Below are positions 47,565-55,738 of a DNA stretch of 64,000 bases, in pieces. Source of the DNA: Rubrivivax sp. (GTDB taxonomy: Bacteria > Pseudomonadota > Gammaproteobacteria > Burkholderiales > Burkholderiaceae_C); NCBI GenBank assembly GCA_019635285.1, contig JAHBZS010000013.1:62001-126000 (forward strand). Reading direction: 5' to 3'. The position numbers and the translations under genes are program-made. The notes under the pieces were generated by a model that saw only the letters and a list, made by a program, of their open reading frames with translations, did no database searches and had not been told where the DNA came from. Each line of letters opens with the position of its first letter. The first letter of the stretch is position 1.

Positions 47565-47630
47565 GCGGCTGCGGCTGCGGCTGCGGCTGCGGCAGCGGCG
47601 GCTGCTGCGGCGGCGGCTGTGGCGGCGGCC
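47565..47630. repeat. GGCTGC-type hexanucleotide repeat
   Basis: The 93-bp gap between the anti-sigma gene stop and ampG start is largely a run of GGCTGC/GGCGGC units (five near-perfect GGCTGC copies followed by degenerate GGCGGC copies). It is simple-sequence DNA with no open frame of its own and could vary in length. Confidence 0.75.
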
Positions 47631-48439
47631 TTAGCGGGCGGCGCTGGCGGCCGCGCCGGCCTGCGGATGCTGGCGGTAGATCGACTCGGCCAGCACCAGC
47701 AGCTGCTCCTTGGGCAGCGCGCCGACCAGCGCATAGCCGGCGCCGGACTCGACCCAGTAGAACACGCCCAGGTCGCCCTGGCGCTCGTAGCGGAAGGCGG
47801 CGTCGGTGGGCGTGTCCGGCTTGCGCAGGTAGACGGTGACGCGCAGGCCCTGCGCGTCCTGGTACATCAGCTGCGCGCTCTTGCCCGCGCCGTCGGGCAA
47901 CAGCCGGCCGCCGACCAGCTCGAAACCCTGATCGCGCAGGTCGAACAGCTTCACCGGCACGTCGATGCGCCGCGTCAGCCAGCGCGCCAGGTGTTCTTCC
48001 TGCGCCTTGACCTCCACCGCATGGCGCGGCTCGGGCACATACACGCCGTGCGCGTAGGCGGCGCGCTGCACCCAGGGCGCCGGCGTGGCGGGCAACGACG
48101 CCACCGCCGCGCCCGGCGCCGGCCACTCGCGCCCGAGCAGCGCACCGATCCGCCGCCGGCGAGCAGCAACCCGCCGCGGCGGCATACGCCCGCCGCCAGG
48201 GCCGCCAGCGCGCCGCGCCCCAGCGCCACCAGCGCAGCGGCGGGCACCGGCTCGTCGAGCAGGGGGGCGAGCCGCGCGCGCATGGCGTCGCGGTCGGCGG
48301 CCCACTGGCGCACGCGCGCGGCGTCCTGCGGGTGCTCGCGCAGCCAGGCTTCGACCTGCTCGCGCGCTTCGGGCGAGCCGTCGAGTTCACCGTCGACCCA
48401 GGCGCTGAGCCGTTCGTCGTCGAAGGTTTGCGGATCCAT
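47631..48439 (-). pseudogene. Anti-sigma factor (membrane-anchored), frameshifted
   Basis: Two frames together encode a protein of about 269 residues. From ATG 48439, MDPQTFDDERLSAWVDGELDG...WLREHPQDAARVRQW is the usual anti-sigma N-terminal helix bundle (zinc-finger-less, ASD-like). The frame breaks inside the transmembrane segment near 48150-48160, where one extra base would join LLLAGG to IGALLGREW. The second frame encodes the periplasmic part (VYVPEPRHAVEVKAQEEHLARWLTRRI, GGRLLPDGAGKSAQLMYQD) and ends at 47631. It begins 2 bp after the ECF sigma gene. Either a real loss, which would free the sigma factor, or a sequencing error. Confidence 0.7.
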
Positions 48440-48441
48440 CG

Positions 48442-48975
48442 TCACACCACCCGCCGCAGCGCCGTGCCGGCCGGCTTGCCGTGGCCGTCGAGCAGCCCGC
48501 GCAAGGTGGCGCGCGCGCGGCACACGCGCGACATCACCGTGCCCACCGGGATGTGCATCACCTCGGCCACCTCGGCGTAGCTGAACTGCTCCACGCAGAC
48601 CAGCAGCAGCGGCTCGCGCTGCTCGGGCGACAGCCGCGCCAGCGCGGCCAGCAGGTCCAGGCGCAGGCCGACGTCGACGCCGGGGTCGCCGCCCAGGCTG
48701 TCCTGGGCCACCTGGAGTTGCGCGGGGTCGAAGCTTTGCATCCGGGCCTGCCTGCGCCGCATGTCCTGGTGCGCGTTGTGCGCGATGGACAGCAGCCATA
48801 CCAGCATGTCGCGGCTCTGGTCGAACTGGTGCCAGTGCGTCAGCGCGCGCTCCAGCGTGCTCTGCACCAGGTCGTCCGCCTGCGACTCCTCGAACGCCAG
48901 CGACCGCGCATACCGCCGCAGCCGAGGCACGGCGCCTAGCAGTTGTTGACGGAATGCGCTGGGAGCCGGGTTCAC
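48442..48975 (-). CDS. ECF-family RNA polymerase sigma factor
   Basis: A 177-residue extracytoplasmic-function sigma factor. Region 2 (ADDLVQSTLERALTHWHQFDQ) and region 4 (FSYAEVAEVMHIPVGTVMSRVCRARATLRG) are both clear. The start is GTG 48975. It is followed after 2 bp by its cognate anti-sigma gene (47631-48439), the normal layout. GGAATAA at 49011-49005 on the coding strand could be an ECF -35 element, suggesting autoregulation, though the matching -10 would make the leader very short. Confidence 0.92.
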   Translation of the reverse strand: MNPAPSAFRQQLLGAVPRLRRYARSLAFEESQADDLVQSTLERALTHWHQFDQSRDMLVWLLSIAHNAHQDMRRRQARMQSFDPAQLQVAQDSLGGDPGVDVGLRLDLLAALARLSPEQREPLLLVCVEQFSYAEVAEVMHIPVGTVMSRVCRARATLRGLLDGHGKPAGTALRRVV

Positions 48976-49151
48976 CTGAAGAGTCTACGGACGAGTGCCG
49001 GCGATTATTCCCCGGCCCGTCGTGATGCAATGGACGCACGCACGGCCGAACGGGGCGTATCGCCGTGTCCATGCGCCGAGGCGCGGTCGAAGCCTGCGGC
49101 GACGCACGGGCGCGGGTTGAAAAGCCCGCCCCCGCGTCCATATGCAGGGCC

Positions 49152-49583
49152 ATGGACACTGCCACCACGCACGTGGTCTGCCCGCATTGCGGCACGACCA
49201 ACCGCATCCCCACCGCCCGCCTTGGCGATGACCCGACCTGCGGCCGTTGCGGCAAGGCCTTGCTGGACGGCCGGCCGGTGGAACTGAGCGACGCCGACTT
49301 CGAGCGCGTGGCCGCGGCCAGCGACCTGCCGGTGGTGGTGGACTTCTGGGCGCCGTGGTGCGGCCCCTGCCAGCAGATGGCGCCGCAGTTCGAGCAGGCG
49401 GCACGCACGCTCAAGGGCCGGGCGCTGCTGGTCAAGGTGAACAGCGACGACAACCCGCAGACGGCGTCGCGCTTCGGCATCCGCAGCATCCCCACGCTGG
49501 TGAAGCTGCAGCGCGGCCAGGAGGTGGCGCGCGTCGCCGGCGCGCGGCCGGCGGGGCAGATCGTGCAGTTCGCCGGCGGCTGA
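49152..49583 (+). CDS. trxC: Thioredoxin 2
   Basis: A 143-residue TrxC. The N-terminal zinc ribbon has CPHC (10-13) and CGRC (30-33); the thioredoxin fold carries the active site WCGPC (69-73), a cytoplasmic disulphide reductase often induced by oxidative stress. ATG 49152 gives the family start MDTATTHVVCPHCGTTN; the open frame from 49065 is longer but unsupported. Its stop codon and that of the convergent ligase share TGATCA, with no base between. Confidence 0.95.
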   Translation: MDTATTHVVCPHCGTTNRIPTARLGDDPTCGRCGKALLDGRPVELSDADFERVAAASDLPVVVDFWAPWCGPCQQMAPQFEQAARTLKGRALLVKVNSDDNPQTASRFGIRSIPTLVKLQRGQEVARVAGARPAGQIVQFAGG

Positions 49584-51602
49584 TCAGCCGCCCGCCTGCG
49601 CGCGCTGCTGCGCCAGCGCCACGAACCAGTCCACGCTGTCGGCGTTGGCCATGGCGTCGCGCTTGAGCACGCTGTCGGCAGCCGCGCCCATCAGCAGCTT
49701 CTTCACCGGCAGCTCCATCTTCTTGCCGGACAGCGTGCGCGGAATGGCCGCCACCTGGTACACGTCGTTGGGCACGTGGCGCGCGGACAAGGCCTCGCGG
49801 ATGACCTGCTTGATGCGCTGGGTCAGCGCCGCGTCCAGCGTGACGCCGTCGCGCAAGGTGACGAACAGCGGCATCCAGCTTTCGCGGCCCAGGTATTCCA
49901 GGTCCACCACCAGGCTGTCCAGCACCTCGGGCAGCGCCTCCACCGCGCGGTACAGCTCCGCCGTGCCCATGCGGATGCCGTGGCGGTTGATGGTGGCGTC
50001 GCTGCGGCCGTAGATGATGGCGCCGCCGCGCGGCGTGATCTTGATCCAGTCGCCGTGGCGCCAGACGCCGGGGTACATGTCGAAGTAGCTGTCGTGGTAG
50101 CGCTTGCCGTCCGCGTCGCCCCAGAAATACAGCGGCATCGACGGCATCGGCTTGGTGCACACCAGCTCGCCGACCTCGTCGACCAGCGGCCGGCCCACGC
50201 CGTGGGCGTCCGGCTCGGACCAGGCCTCGACGCTGGCCCCCAGGCAGCGGCACTGCATCTCGCCCTCGATCACCGGCAACGTGATCAGCCCGCCGACGAA
50301 GGCGCCGGCAAAGTCGGTGCCGCCGCTGATGGGGGCCAGCCAGATGTCCTGGCCGTCGACCTTGGGCAGTTTGTCCCAGATCCAGCGGTAGCAGTCCTCC
50401 GACAGCGGCGAGCCGGTGGAGCCCACCGCGCGCAGCGCCGACAGGTCGGCCACGGCTTGCGGCTCGACGCCGGCCTTCAGGCAGGACGCATAGAAGGCCG
50501 CGCCGGCGCCGAAGAAGCTGCAGCGCGCCAGGCCGGCAAAGCGCCACAGCGTGCTCCAGTCCGTCGCGCCCTGCGGGCCGGCCGGGCTGCCGTCGAAGAT
50601 GCAGATGGTGGTGCCGCCGAGCAGCACGCCGACCTGGCTGTTCCACATGATCCAGCCGGTGCTGGAATACCAGTGGAAGCGGTCGCCGTCGACGGCGCTG
50701 GGGCCGATGTTGTTGTGCAGCGCGCTCATCTTCAGCGCTTCGATCATCACGCCGCCGTGGCCGTGCACGATGGGCTTGGGCAGGCCGGTGGTGCCGCTGG
50801 AATACACCACCCACAGCGGATGGTCGAAGGGCACCGGCACCGGCTCGAAGGCCCGGTCCTGCGCCAGCAGCGTGTCCAGGTCGTGCGCCTGCCGGCCGGG
50901 CGCCGACAGGTCGACTTCCAAGCCCAGGTTGCGCCACAGCACCGCATGGCGCACCGACGGCAGCTCGGCCAGCAGCTGCTGCAGCAGCGCGCGCCGGTCA
51001 TGCGCCTGCCCGGCGTAGCGGTAGCCGTCGCAGGCCACCAGCAGCTTGGGCTCGATCTGGCGGAAGCGGTCGAGCACCGCCACCGGCCCCATGTCCGGCG
51101 AGCACACCGACCAGATGGCGCCCAGGCTGGCGCAGGCCAGGAAGACGACGATGGTCTGCGGCACGTTGGGCAGCACCGCGCAGATGCGGTCGCCGCGCTG
51201 CACGCCCATGGCCTGGAAGGCCGCGGCGCAGGCGGCCACCTGGCGGCGCAGCTCGGGCCAGCTGATCTGGCGCAGCTCGCCGCGCGCCAGCAGGGCCTCG
51301 TCGGCGAAGACGATGGCCGGATGGCCGGCGGCGTGGCTGGCGTCGGCATGGCTCAGCAGGTGCTGCGCGTAGTTGAGCTGCGCGCCGGGGAACCAGCGCG
51401 CGCCCGGCATCGCGGGATGTTCGAGCACCGCGGTGCGCGGTGTCGGCGACTGCAGCCCGAAGTAGTCCCAGATCGACGCCCAGAAGGCGGGCAGATCGTC
51501 CACCGACCAGCGCCACAGCGCGTCATAGCGATCGAAGGACAGGCCGCGCGTGTCGCGCAGCCAGCGCTGGTAGCGGGTGATGTGCGGTTCGGGCAGGGGC
51601 AT
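49584..51602 (-). CDS. Acetoacetyl-CoA synthetase
   Basis: A 672-residue adenylate-forming ligase of the acetoacetate-CoA ligase (AacS) type: acetoacetate + ATP + CoA gives acetoacetyl-CoA + AMP + PPi, feeding ketone-body use or polyhydroxybutyrate. The N-terminal YQRWLRDTRGLSFDRYDALWRWSV and AVLEHPAMPGARWFPGAQLNYA blocks are specific to this group; the phosphate loop is YSSGTTGLPKPIVHG and the C-terminal lysine lies in GKKMELPVKKLL. ATG 51602 lies 2 bp after the M16 peptidase stop, so the two may be co-transcribed. Some members use other acyl acids. Confidence 0.9.
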   Translation of the reverse strand: MPLPEPHITRYQRWLRDTRGLSFDRYDALWRWSVDDLPAFWASIWDYFGLQSPTPRTAVLEHPAMPGARWFPGAQLNYAQHLLSHADASHAAGHPAIVFADEALLARGELRQISWPELRRQVAACAAAFQAMGVQRGDRICAVLPNVPQTIVVFLACASLGAIWSVCSPDMGPVAVLDRFRQIEPKLLVACDGYRYAGQAHDRRALLQQLLAELPSVRHAVLWRNLGLEVDLSAPGRQAHDLDTLLAQDRAFEPVPVPFDHPLWVVYSSGTTGLPKPIVHGHGGVMIEALKMSALHNNIGPSAVDGDRFHWYSSTGWIMWNSQVGVLLGGTTICIFDGSPAGPQGATDWSTLWRFAGLARCSFFGAGAAFYASCLKAGVEPQAVADLSALRAVGSTGSPLSEDCYRWIWDKLPKVDGQDIWLAPISGGTDFAGAFVGGLITLPVIEGEMQCRCLGASVEAWSEPDAHGVGRPLVDEVGELVCTKPMPSMPLYFWGDADGKRYHDSYFDMYPGVWRHGDWIKITPRGGAIIYGRSDATINRHGIRMGTAELYRAVEALPEVLDSLVVDLEYLGRESWMPLFVTLRDGVTLDAALTQRIKQVIREALSARHVPNDVYQVAAIPRTLSGKKMELPVKKLLMGAAADSVLKRDAMANADSVDWFVALAQQRAQAGG

Positions 51603-51604
51603 GG

Positions 51605-54325
51605 TCAGGGTTTGAAGTCGCCGGCGAAGACCATGTCGATGCTCTCCGGCTTCAGGTACTTGCGCAAGGCCGCGTTGACCTGCGCCGGCGTCAGCGCGGC
51701 CAGCGCCGCGTCGACGCGCGCCGACACCTCGAAAGTGCGGTCCAGGTACAGGTTGTTGGCCAGCGCCGTGGCCAAGGTGTCGTCCTGCGCGCGCGACAGG
51801 CGGCGGAAGCTGAGCAGCCCGCTGCGGCCTTCGTCCAGCTCCTGCGTGCTGAAGCCGTCCTTCAGCGCCTTGGCCAGCTCCTCGCGCAGGCCGGTCTCGA
51901 CCTTGGCGCGGTTCTGCGGCGCGAAGATGGCGCCGGCGCTCCAGATGGAATTGGGCTCGAAGGCGTTCCACGAGATGCCGCTGTAGACGCTGTAGGACAG
52001 CCCTTCCTGCTCGCGGATGCGCTTCCACAGCCGCGACGAGCCGCCGCTGCCCAGCAGGTGGTTGGCCATCGTCAGCGCCGGATAGTCGGCGTCGTTCTCG
52101 GTGATGGCCATGGGCAGGCGCGCGCGCAGGTCGGCGTTCTGCTTGTCGGGCGTGGCCAGCGTCAGGGTCTGGCCCTTGCCGGGCAGCAGCGGCTGCGGCA
52201 CGCGGGCGAAGGGCGCGCCGGCCTGCCAGTCGCCGAAGCCCGCACGCAGCGCCTGCTGCAGTGCCGGCACGTCGATGTCGCCGGCGGCGCCGAACTGGCC
52301 GACGCGCGCGCCGTAGAAGCGCTGGTGGAAGGCGCGCACCTGGTCCAGCGTCAGCGCCTCCAGGTCCTGCAGCTGCTCGTCGAAGCTGCGCGCGTAGCGC
52401 ACGTCGCCGCGCGGGTAGGGGTTGTGCAGCCGCGCCAGCGCGTTGGCGGCCACCGCGGCGGGCTCCTTGCGTGCGGCTTCGATGCGCGTCATCGACTGGC
52501 GCTTGTATTCGTCGAAGGCCTCGGCCGGGAAGGCCGGCGTGCGCAGCAGCTCGGCCACCAGCGCCACCGCCTCGGCCAGGTGCTCGCGCTTGGAGCTGAG
52601 CGTGACGCTGACCAGCCCCGGCGCGGACTGCACCGCCAGCTGCGTCTTCAGCGCGTCCAGCCGGTCCTGCACCTGCTGGCGCGACAGCTTGGCGCTGCCC
52701 TTGTCCAGCAGCCGCGCCGCGGCGTCTGCGGCGGCGCCCTGGCCGAACAGCGACTTCTCGTCGCCGAAGCGCAGGTTCAGCACCGCCTGCACCGTGCCGC
52801 CGCGCGTGGGCTTGGCCAGCACCGCGGCCTTCAGCCCGCCGACCTCGAAGCGCTGCGTGCGCGCGTCGATGTTGGCCGGCGTGGCGTCGAAGGGCGCCAC
52901 GGTGGCGGCTGCGGCCTGCGGCTTGAAGGCCTTCATCTCCTGCGCCACGTCCACCTTGGCCGGCGCCGGGGCGCGCTGCGGCTGCTCGGTGGGCACGTAG
53001 ACGCCGAGCGTGCGGTTGGCGGGCTTGAGGTAGGCATCGGCCACACGCTGCACGTCGGCCAGCGACACCGCACGCACCTGGTCGCGGCTGAGGAAGAACA
53101 GGCGCCAGTCACCCAGCGCGATGGCCTCGGACAGCGACAGGCCGACGTTTTCGGGGTCGCTGAAGGTCTGCTCCCAGCCGTTGAGCCACTGGGTGCGCGC
53201 GCGCTCCAGCTCCTGCGCGGTGACCGGCTGGCGCGCCAGGCCTTCGCTGACGCCCAGCAGCGCCGCGCGCGCCTTGTCCACGTCCTGCGTGGGCGACAGC
53301 TCGGCACCGAGCATCAGCACCGCCGGGTCGGCCAGCGACCAGGCGAAGGCGAAGCTGCTGGACGCCAGGCCGGGTTCGACCAGCTGCTTGTGCAGCCGGC
53401 CGGCCGGCGTGTCGCCCAGCACCGTGGCCAGCAGTTCCACCGCGGCGAAATCGGCCGTGGAGCCTCCCGGCACGTGGTACGCGGCCATGAGCAGCGGCGC
53501 GCCGCCGCTGCGGCGCAAGGTGACCTGGCGCTCGCCGTCCTGCGCCGGGTCCAGCGTGTACATCGTCGGCAGCTTGCGCGTGGGCTTGGGGATGACGCCG
53601 AAGCTGTCGGCCACCCACTTGAGCACCTGGGCGGGGTCGAAGCGGCCCGAGACGATGAGCGTGGCGTTGTCCGGCTGGTAGTACAGCCGGTAGAAGGCTT
53701 GCAGGCGCGGGATGTCGACGTTTTCGACATCGCTGCGCGCGCCGATGACCGAGCGGCCGTAGGGGTGCCAGTCGTACATCGCCGCCATCGTGCGCTGCAT
53801 CAGGATGCGGCTGGGGCTGTTTTCGCCGCTTTCCATCTCGTTGCGCACCACCGTCATCTCGGTGTCCAGGTCGGCGCGCGCGATGTGGCTGTTGACCATG
53901 GCATCGGCCAGCCAGCCCAGGTACCACTTGAGGTTGTCGGCGTTGGCCGAGAAGCTGGCGGTGTAGTTGGTGCGGTCGTAGCTGGTGCTGCCGTTGGCCG
54001 CCAGGCCGCGCTTGGTGAACTCGGCCCACACCTGCGGATGCTTGGGCGAGCCCTTGAACAGCATGTGTTCCAGCAGGTGCGCCATGCCGGTCTCGCCGGT
54101 GTTCTCCTGGCGCGAGCCGACGCGGTAGGTGAGGTTGACCGTGGTGCTGGGCTTGGAATCGTCGGGCACCAGCAGCACCTGCAGCCCGTTGGCCAGCCGG
54201 TATTCGTCGATGCCCTCGACCGAGCGGACCTGGGTGATGCCTGGCGGCAGCGTCTGCGCCCACGAGGGCGCGAGGAAGACCAGCGGGGCCAGACACGGCG
54301 CCAGACGGCGCAGGAGCTTCAGCAT
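51605..54325 (-). CDS. M16-family zinc peptidase (pitrilysin-like, two-domain)
   Basis: A 906-residue periplasmic peptidase. A Sec signal (about 1-23, ending in APSWAQ) is followed by an active N-half with the inverted zinc motif HLLEH (H83, E86, H87) and the distal ligand E163 in RNEMESG. The C-half (about 490-900) repeats the fold without the HxxEH motif, as usual. It probably degrades small peptides or processed signal sequences. A G-rich, quadruplex-like tract lies 36-80 bp upstream. Followed 2 bp later by the acetoacetyl-CoA synthetase gene. Confidence 0.92.
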   Translation of the reverse strand: MLKLLRRLAPCLAPLVFLAPSWAQTLPPGITQVRSVEGIDEYRLANGLQVLLVPDDSKPSTTVNLTYRVGSRQENTGETGMAHLLEHMLFKGSPKHPQVWAEFTKRGLAANGSTSYDRTNYTASFSANADNLKWYLGWLADAMVNSHIARADLDTEMTVVRNEMESGENSPSRILMQRTMAAMYDWHPYGRSVIGARSDVENVDIPRLQAFYRLYYQPDNATLIVSGRFDPAQVLKWVADSFGVIPKPTRKLPTMYTLDPAQDGERQVTLRRSGGAPLLMAAYHVPGGSTADFAAVELLATVLGDTPAGRLHKQLVEPGLASSSFAFAWSLADPAVLMLGAELSPTQDVDKARAALLGVSEGLARQPVTAQELERARTQWLNGWEQTFSDPENVGLSLSEAIALGDWRLFFLSRDQVRAVSLADVQRVADAYLKPANRTLGVYVPTEQPQRAPAPAKVDVAQEMKAFKPQAAAATVAPFDATPANIDARTQRFEVGGLKAAVLAKPTRGGTVQAVLNLRFGDEKSLFGQGAAADAAARLLDKGSAKLSRQQVQDRLDALKTQLAVQSAPGLVSVTLSSKREHLAEAVALVAELLRTPAFPAEAFDEYKRQSMTRIEAARKEPAAVAANALARLHNPYPRGDVRYARSFDEQLQDLEALTLDQVRAFHQRFYGARVGQFGAAGDIDVPALQQALRAGFGDWQAGAPFARVPQPLLPGKGQTLTLATPDKQNADLRARLPMAITENDADYPALTMANHLLGSGGSSRLWKRIREQEGLSYSVYSGISWNAFEPNSIWSAGAIFAPQNRAKVETGLREELAKALKDGFSTQELDEGRSGLLSFRRLSRAQDDTLATALANNLYLDRTFEVSARVDAALAALTPAQVNAALRKYLKPESIDMVFAGDFKP

Positions 54326-54360
54326 GGACGGGCTCGGGTGCTTGAGATCGGGCCAGTCTA

Positions 54361-54405
54361 GGGGGTTGGGGTTAGGTGGGGGTTAGCGGGGGTCGGGCGG
54401 GCGGG
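54361..54405 (+). other. G-quadruplex-forming tract upstream of the M16 gene
   Basis: Seven G-runs of 3 to 5 bases (54361-65, 68-71, 78-82, 88-92, 95-97, 99-101 in the 544xx block, and 54403-405), separated by 1-6 bp, lie on the + strand 36 to 80 bp upstream of the M16 start at 54325. The G-rich strand is the template strand for that gene. The rest of the 185-bp gap (54326-54510) shows no gene. Confidence 0.75.
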
Positions 54406-54510
54406 TGGCTGCGGTGTGTTTGGGGGCGGCTAGGTAGCGGTTGCGGCCGTTCGCGACCAACCTGTCACTTACTTGGCCGGTCACCACACCCTATGCCGCG
54501 CTCCTTCGAG

Positions 54511-55584
54511 CTACAGGCCCTTGCCGTCGTCGCTGCTGATTTCGAACGGCAACTGCATTGTTTCGTTGTATGCAGGAACAAGGCGGTCCAGCTTTTCCTT
54601 GAAATCCGGCCACGCACTGCTGAGTTGCATGATGGTGGTGACTTGCGTCAGAACCTTCTGCAAACGCGGATCGCCTATGTTCTCGGTCAAGTGCTGGTGC
54701 AGTCGGTGCTTTGGTCTGCCCCGCTCGTCCTTCTCGACGCGCTCCTTGAGTTCCTTCCAGACTCCGGGAGCCAAGCGTCTGTAGACAATGTCGTTGGTCA
54801 GGTGGCCGAAGTACTGGGGCCTTCGTACGGTACCCTCGGGAAAGTGAAGACCGCGTAGCCGGAAGATCTCCTTGTAGTACTCCGGCGGGAACTTTCGAAC
54901 CCATGGGCGCAACTCCTTTGCGACGAAGGCCTCAAGGATCCGCGCAAGGGCGTCACGCGGTCGAATGTCCTGATACCCAGTCGCCTCATCAACTAGCGCA
55001 ATGATCCCGATGTGGGCTAGCGCCCGCATGAGAACTTCAGCCTTCTGCGCTTTATCGAGTTGCTGCTTCTGAAGAGCTCCAGCCTCTCTCGCGCGCAACC
55101 AGATCTCACAAACCACCGGCAAGATTCGGGCGTCGTATCCGATCACCACCCGGTTCCCATCGGCATACTCGATCGGCCGCAGAAGTGGTCCGCTCTCAAG
55201 GTCGCGGTTTATGAACTCCTTGAGCTGCCCTGGAGCAAGAAAGACAGGCAGCGGCGAACGTCCTTCGTCAGCGTCGGCCTTCTTCAGTCGCTTTGAGGCG
55301 CCGCTCCTGCCTCCAAGAAGTGCCGTGGCGATCCCATTTTCCGAGAGCACTCGACGAGGCTCGCCGTCTCCGTCGCCGTCGCCCTCGATGATTGCGCAAG
55401 GAATCTGGATGCCCGCGAGATCTAGTGGATCCTTCGCGAGCAGGACGATTGGAAGGCTCGCCAAGCGCTCAGTCTGCTCCCAACGTGCCGCCGCAGCCTG
55501 CTGGCCAATCTCTCTGCGCCGCTCAGTGCTCAGCGCCTCAGCGCGAGCCAAGCCGCCTCGCGCCTTCCCGGTCGGTTCACTCAT
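54511..55584 (-). CDS. P63C-domain protein
   Basis: A 357-residue protein with the P63C domain, found in phage, plasmid and island genes; its biochemical role is unknown. Residues about 130-290 hold the family pattern (PVFLAPGQLKEFINRDL, HIGIIALVDEATGYQ, FVAKELRPWVRKFPPEYYKEIFRLRG, LTNDIVYRRLAPGVWKELKE). ATG 55584 has AAGGAC 5 bp upstream; the ATG at 55620 lies before the likely transcription start. Base use is plainly more AT-rich than the neighbours, which fits recent acquisition. The N-terminal third (STERRREIGQQAAAARWEQTERLASLPIVLLAKD) may be a separate small domain. Its promoter carries tandem repeats suggestive of autoregulation. Confidence 0.85.
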   Translation of the reverse strand: MSEPTGKARGGLARAEALSTERRREIGQQAAAARWEQTERLASLPIVLLAKDPLDLAGIQIPCAIIEGDGDGDGEPRRVLSENGIATALLGGRSGASKRLKKADADEGRSPLPVFLAPGQLKEFINRDLESGPLLRPIEYADGNRVVIGYDARILPVVCEIWLRAREAGALQKQQLDKAQKAEVLMRALAHIGIIALVDEATGYQDIRPRDALARILEAFVAKELRPWVRKFPPEYYKEIFRLRGLHFPEGTVRRPQYFGHLTNDIVYRRLAPGVWKELKERVEKDERGRPKHRLHQHLTENIGDPRLQKVLTQVTTIMQLSSAWPDFKEKLDRLVPAYNETMQLPFEISSDDGKGL

Positions 55585-55594
55585 GACGGTCCTT

Positions 55595-55659
55595 GCTTGC
55601 AAAGTCTTCGATGCACGCATTATGCATGCTTAATTAGTCTTTGCAAGCATTATGCATGC
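55595..55659 (-). promoter_or_regulatory. P63C gene promoter with direct and inverted repeats
   Basis: On the gene's strand a -35 TTGCAA (55646-55641) and a -10 CATAAT (55624-55619) are 16 bp apart, 35 bp before the start codon. Two identical 13-bp copies GCATTATGCATGC (55617-55629 and 55647-55659, 30 bp apart) overlap the -10 and the region just upstream of the -35. A perfect 10-bp inverted repeat GCTTGCAAAG / CTTTGCAAGC (55595-55604 and 55639-55648) spans the start of transcription. This is a strong candidate operator cluster. Confidence 0.75.
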
Positions 55660-55738
55660 ATTAGGTGGCGCAATCCCGAGCTACCACTACCCAACCGACT
55701 CGCCAGCAATTTGGAGCGTTGAAGGACCGCTCACAGTC

